Source: a virus. From it: 28,777 nt of DNA. Below the pieces are notes generated by a model. It had not been told where the DNA came from. It worked only from the letters and a program-made list of their open reading frames with translations, and searched no databases. Positions 28,353 to 28,777 of this stretch are shown piece after piece. The stretch is taken from positions 1 through 28,777 of IMG/VR virus record IMGVR_UViG_3300045975_000133. The stretch is one strand, 5' to 3'. Within the stretch, counting starts at the first letter, position 1. Each line of letters begins with the position of its first letter. A program made the translations under genes and the position numbers.

Positions 28353-28777
28353 AAAACCCATCCGGGATCAAAACGCTAGCTAACGGCAAATTTCAGGCGC
28401 GCTACTTTGCCGGTTTTGATAGCCAGGGAAAGCGCCAATATCCTTCGCAGACTTTCGACAAGCAAAGCGAGGCAATCAAGTGGCGCAACCAACAGATCGG
28501 GATCAAGCTGACCACCGGCGCCGGTGTGATCGAAAATCCTGATCTAACGGTGGCTGATTATTGTGCACAGTATCTGGCGAACAAACGCGGCCAGGTGCGG
28601 CCGAAAACGTTGGAGAACTACGGAAAAAACATTCGCCACTATATTGTGCCGCAAATCGGCGCGATCAAACTCTCACGGTTGCGACCGATTCACCTGGCAA
28701 CAATGCAAAGCAACCTGTTGAAAAAACTGGCGGGCAGCACTGTGCACTTGGTGCAATCGGTTTTGTGGGATGTGTTG
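28349..28777 (+). CDS. int: Tyrosine-recombinase integrase (N-terminal 143 aa, truncated by window end)
   Basis: The frame is open from ATG 28349 to the last base of the window. Residues 5-50 (GIKTLANGKFQARYF, GKRQYPSQTFDKQSEAIKWRNQQ) form the small AP2-like arm-binding domain of phage integrases. Residues 66-143 (LTVADYCAQYLANKRGQVRPKTLENYGKNIRHYIVPQIGAIKLSRLRPIHL) form the SAM-like core-binding domain. The catalytic domain with the R-H-R-Y residues lies beyond the window. The start overlaps the XRE stop. It catalyses site-specific prophage insertion; the attachment site is expected past the 3' end of this gene, also outside the window. Confidence 0.93.
   Translation, partial: MKNPSGIKTLANGKFQARYFAGFDSQGKRQYPSQTFDKQSEAIKWRNQQIGIKLTTGAGVIENPDLTVADYCAQYLANKRGQVRPKTLENYGKNIRHYIVPQIGAIKLSRLRPIHLATMQSNLLKKLAGSTVHLVQSVLWDVL

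Overview
The window reads as part of a temperate, lambda-like siphovirus (or prophage) of a Gram-negative bacterium. The evidence is a GpA-type terminase, a lambda-family portal, gpW-like and FII-like connector proteins, a G/GT tail chaperone pair with its -1 frameshift site, a long tape-measure protein carrying a lambda-R-like (GH104) muralytic domain, and a tyrosine integrase running off the right end. The host cannot be named from the sequence. The DNA is GC-rich, uses TTG heavily for Leu, and is unusually rich in CTCGAG and GATC-containing words.

Layout. Bases 1-25708 form one rightward late block. Head genes (1-6375): terminase C-terminus, two small hypothetical genes, an adaptor-gpW fusion, portal, a protease-major capsid fusion, a small gene with a candidate frameshifted lysine-rich tail, and an FII-like joiner. 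Tail shaft (6375-11228): tail terminator, tube, G/GT chaperones, tape measure. Tail tip and adsorption (11235-25708): a minor tail protein with a paralogous domain inside a repeat fibre, several small structural and zinc-ribbon proteins, a large tailspike-like protein, a glycine-rich protein, a repeat fibre, a fibronectin-LamG-SGNH esterase, a hub/tip protein with SPRY-like and DUF4214 insertions, and two small proteins translationally coupled to it.

Bases 25709-28777 are the lysogeny and control region. A leftward XRE repressor gene faces two 20-bp dyad operators set exactly 30 bp apart. After a gene-poor stretch of about 400 bp comes a rightward operon of small DNA-binding proteins (three HTH_17/excisionase-like and one XRE) with two uncharacterised small proteins, ending in the 5' part of the integrase.

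The genes fit together as a packaging motor, capsid, long tail and a glycan-oriented adsorption apparatus (muralytic tape measure, possible alpha-toroid tailspike, SGNH esterase). No holin, endolysin or spanin gene is visible, and the small terminase and the rest of the large subunit must lie to the left. The most unusual signals are recoding and regulatory: a perfect dnaX-type slippery site after the capsid gene, an internal Shine-Dalgarno that would yield free capsid from the protease-capsid fusion, a 28-nt repeat the same distance ahead of two head genes that lack a Shine-Dalgarno, and the paired operators.
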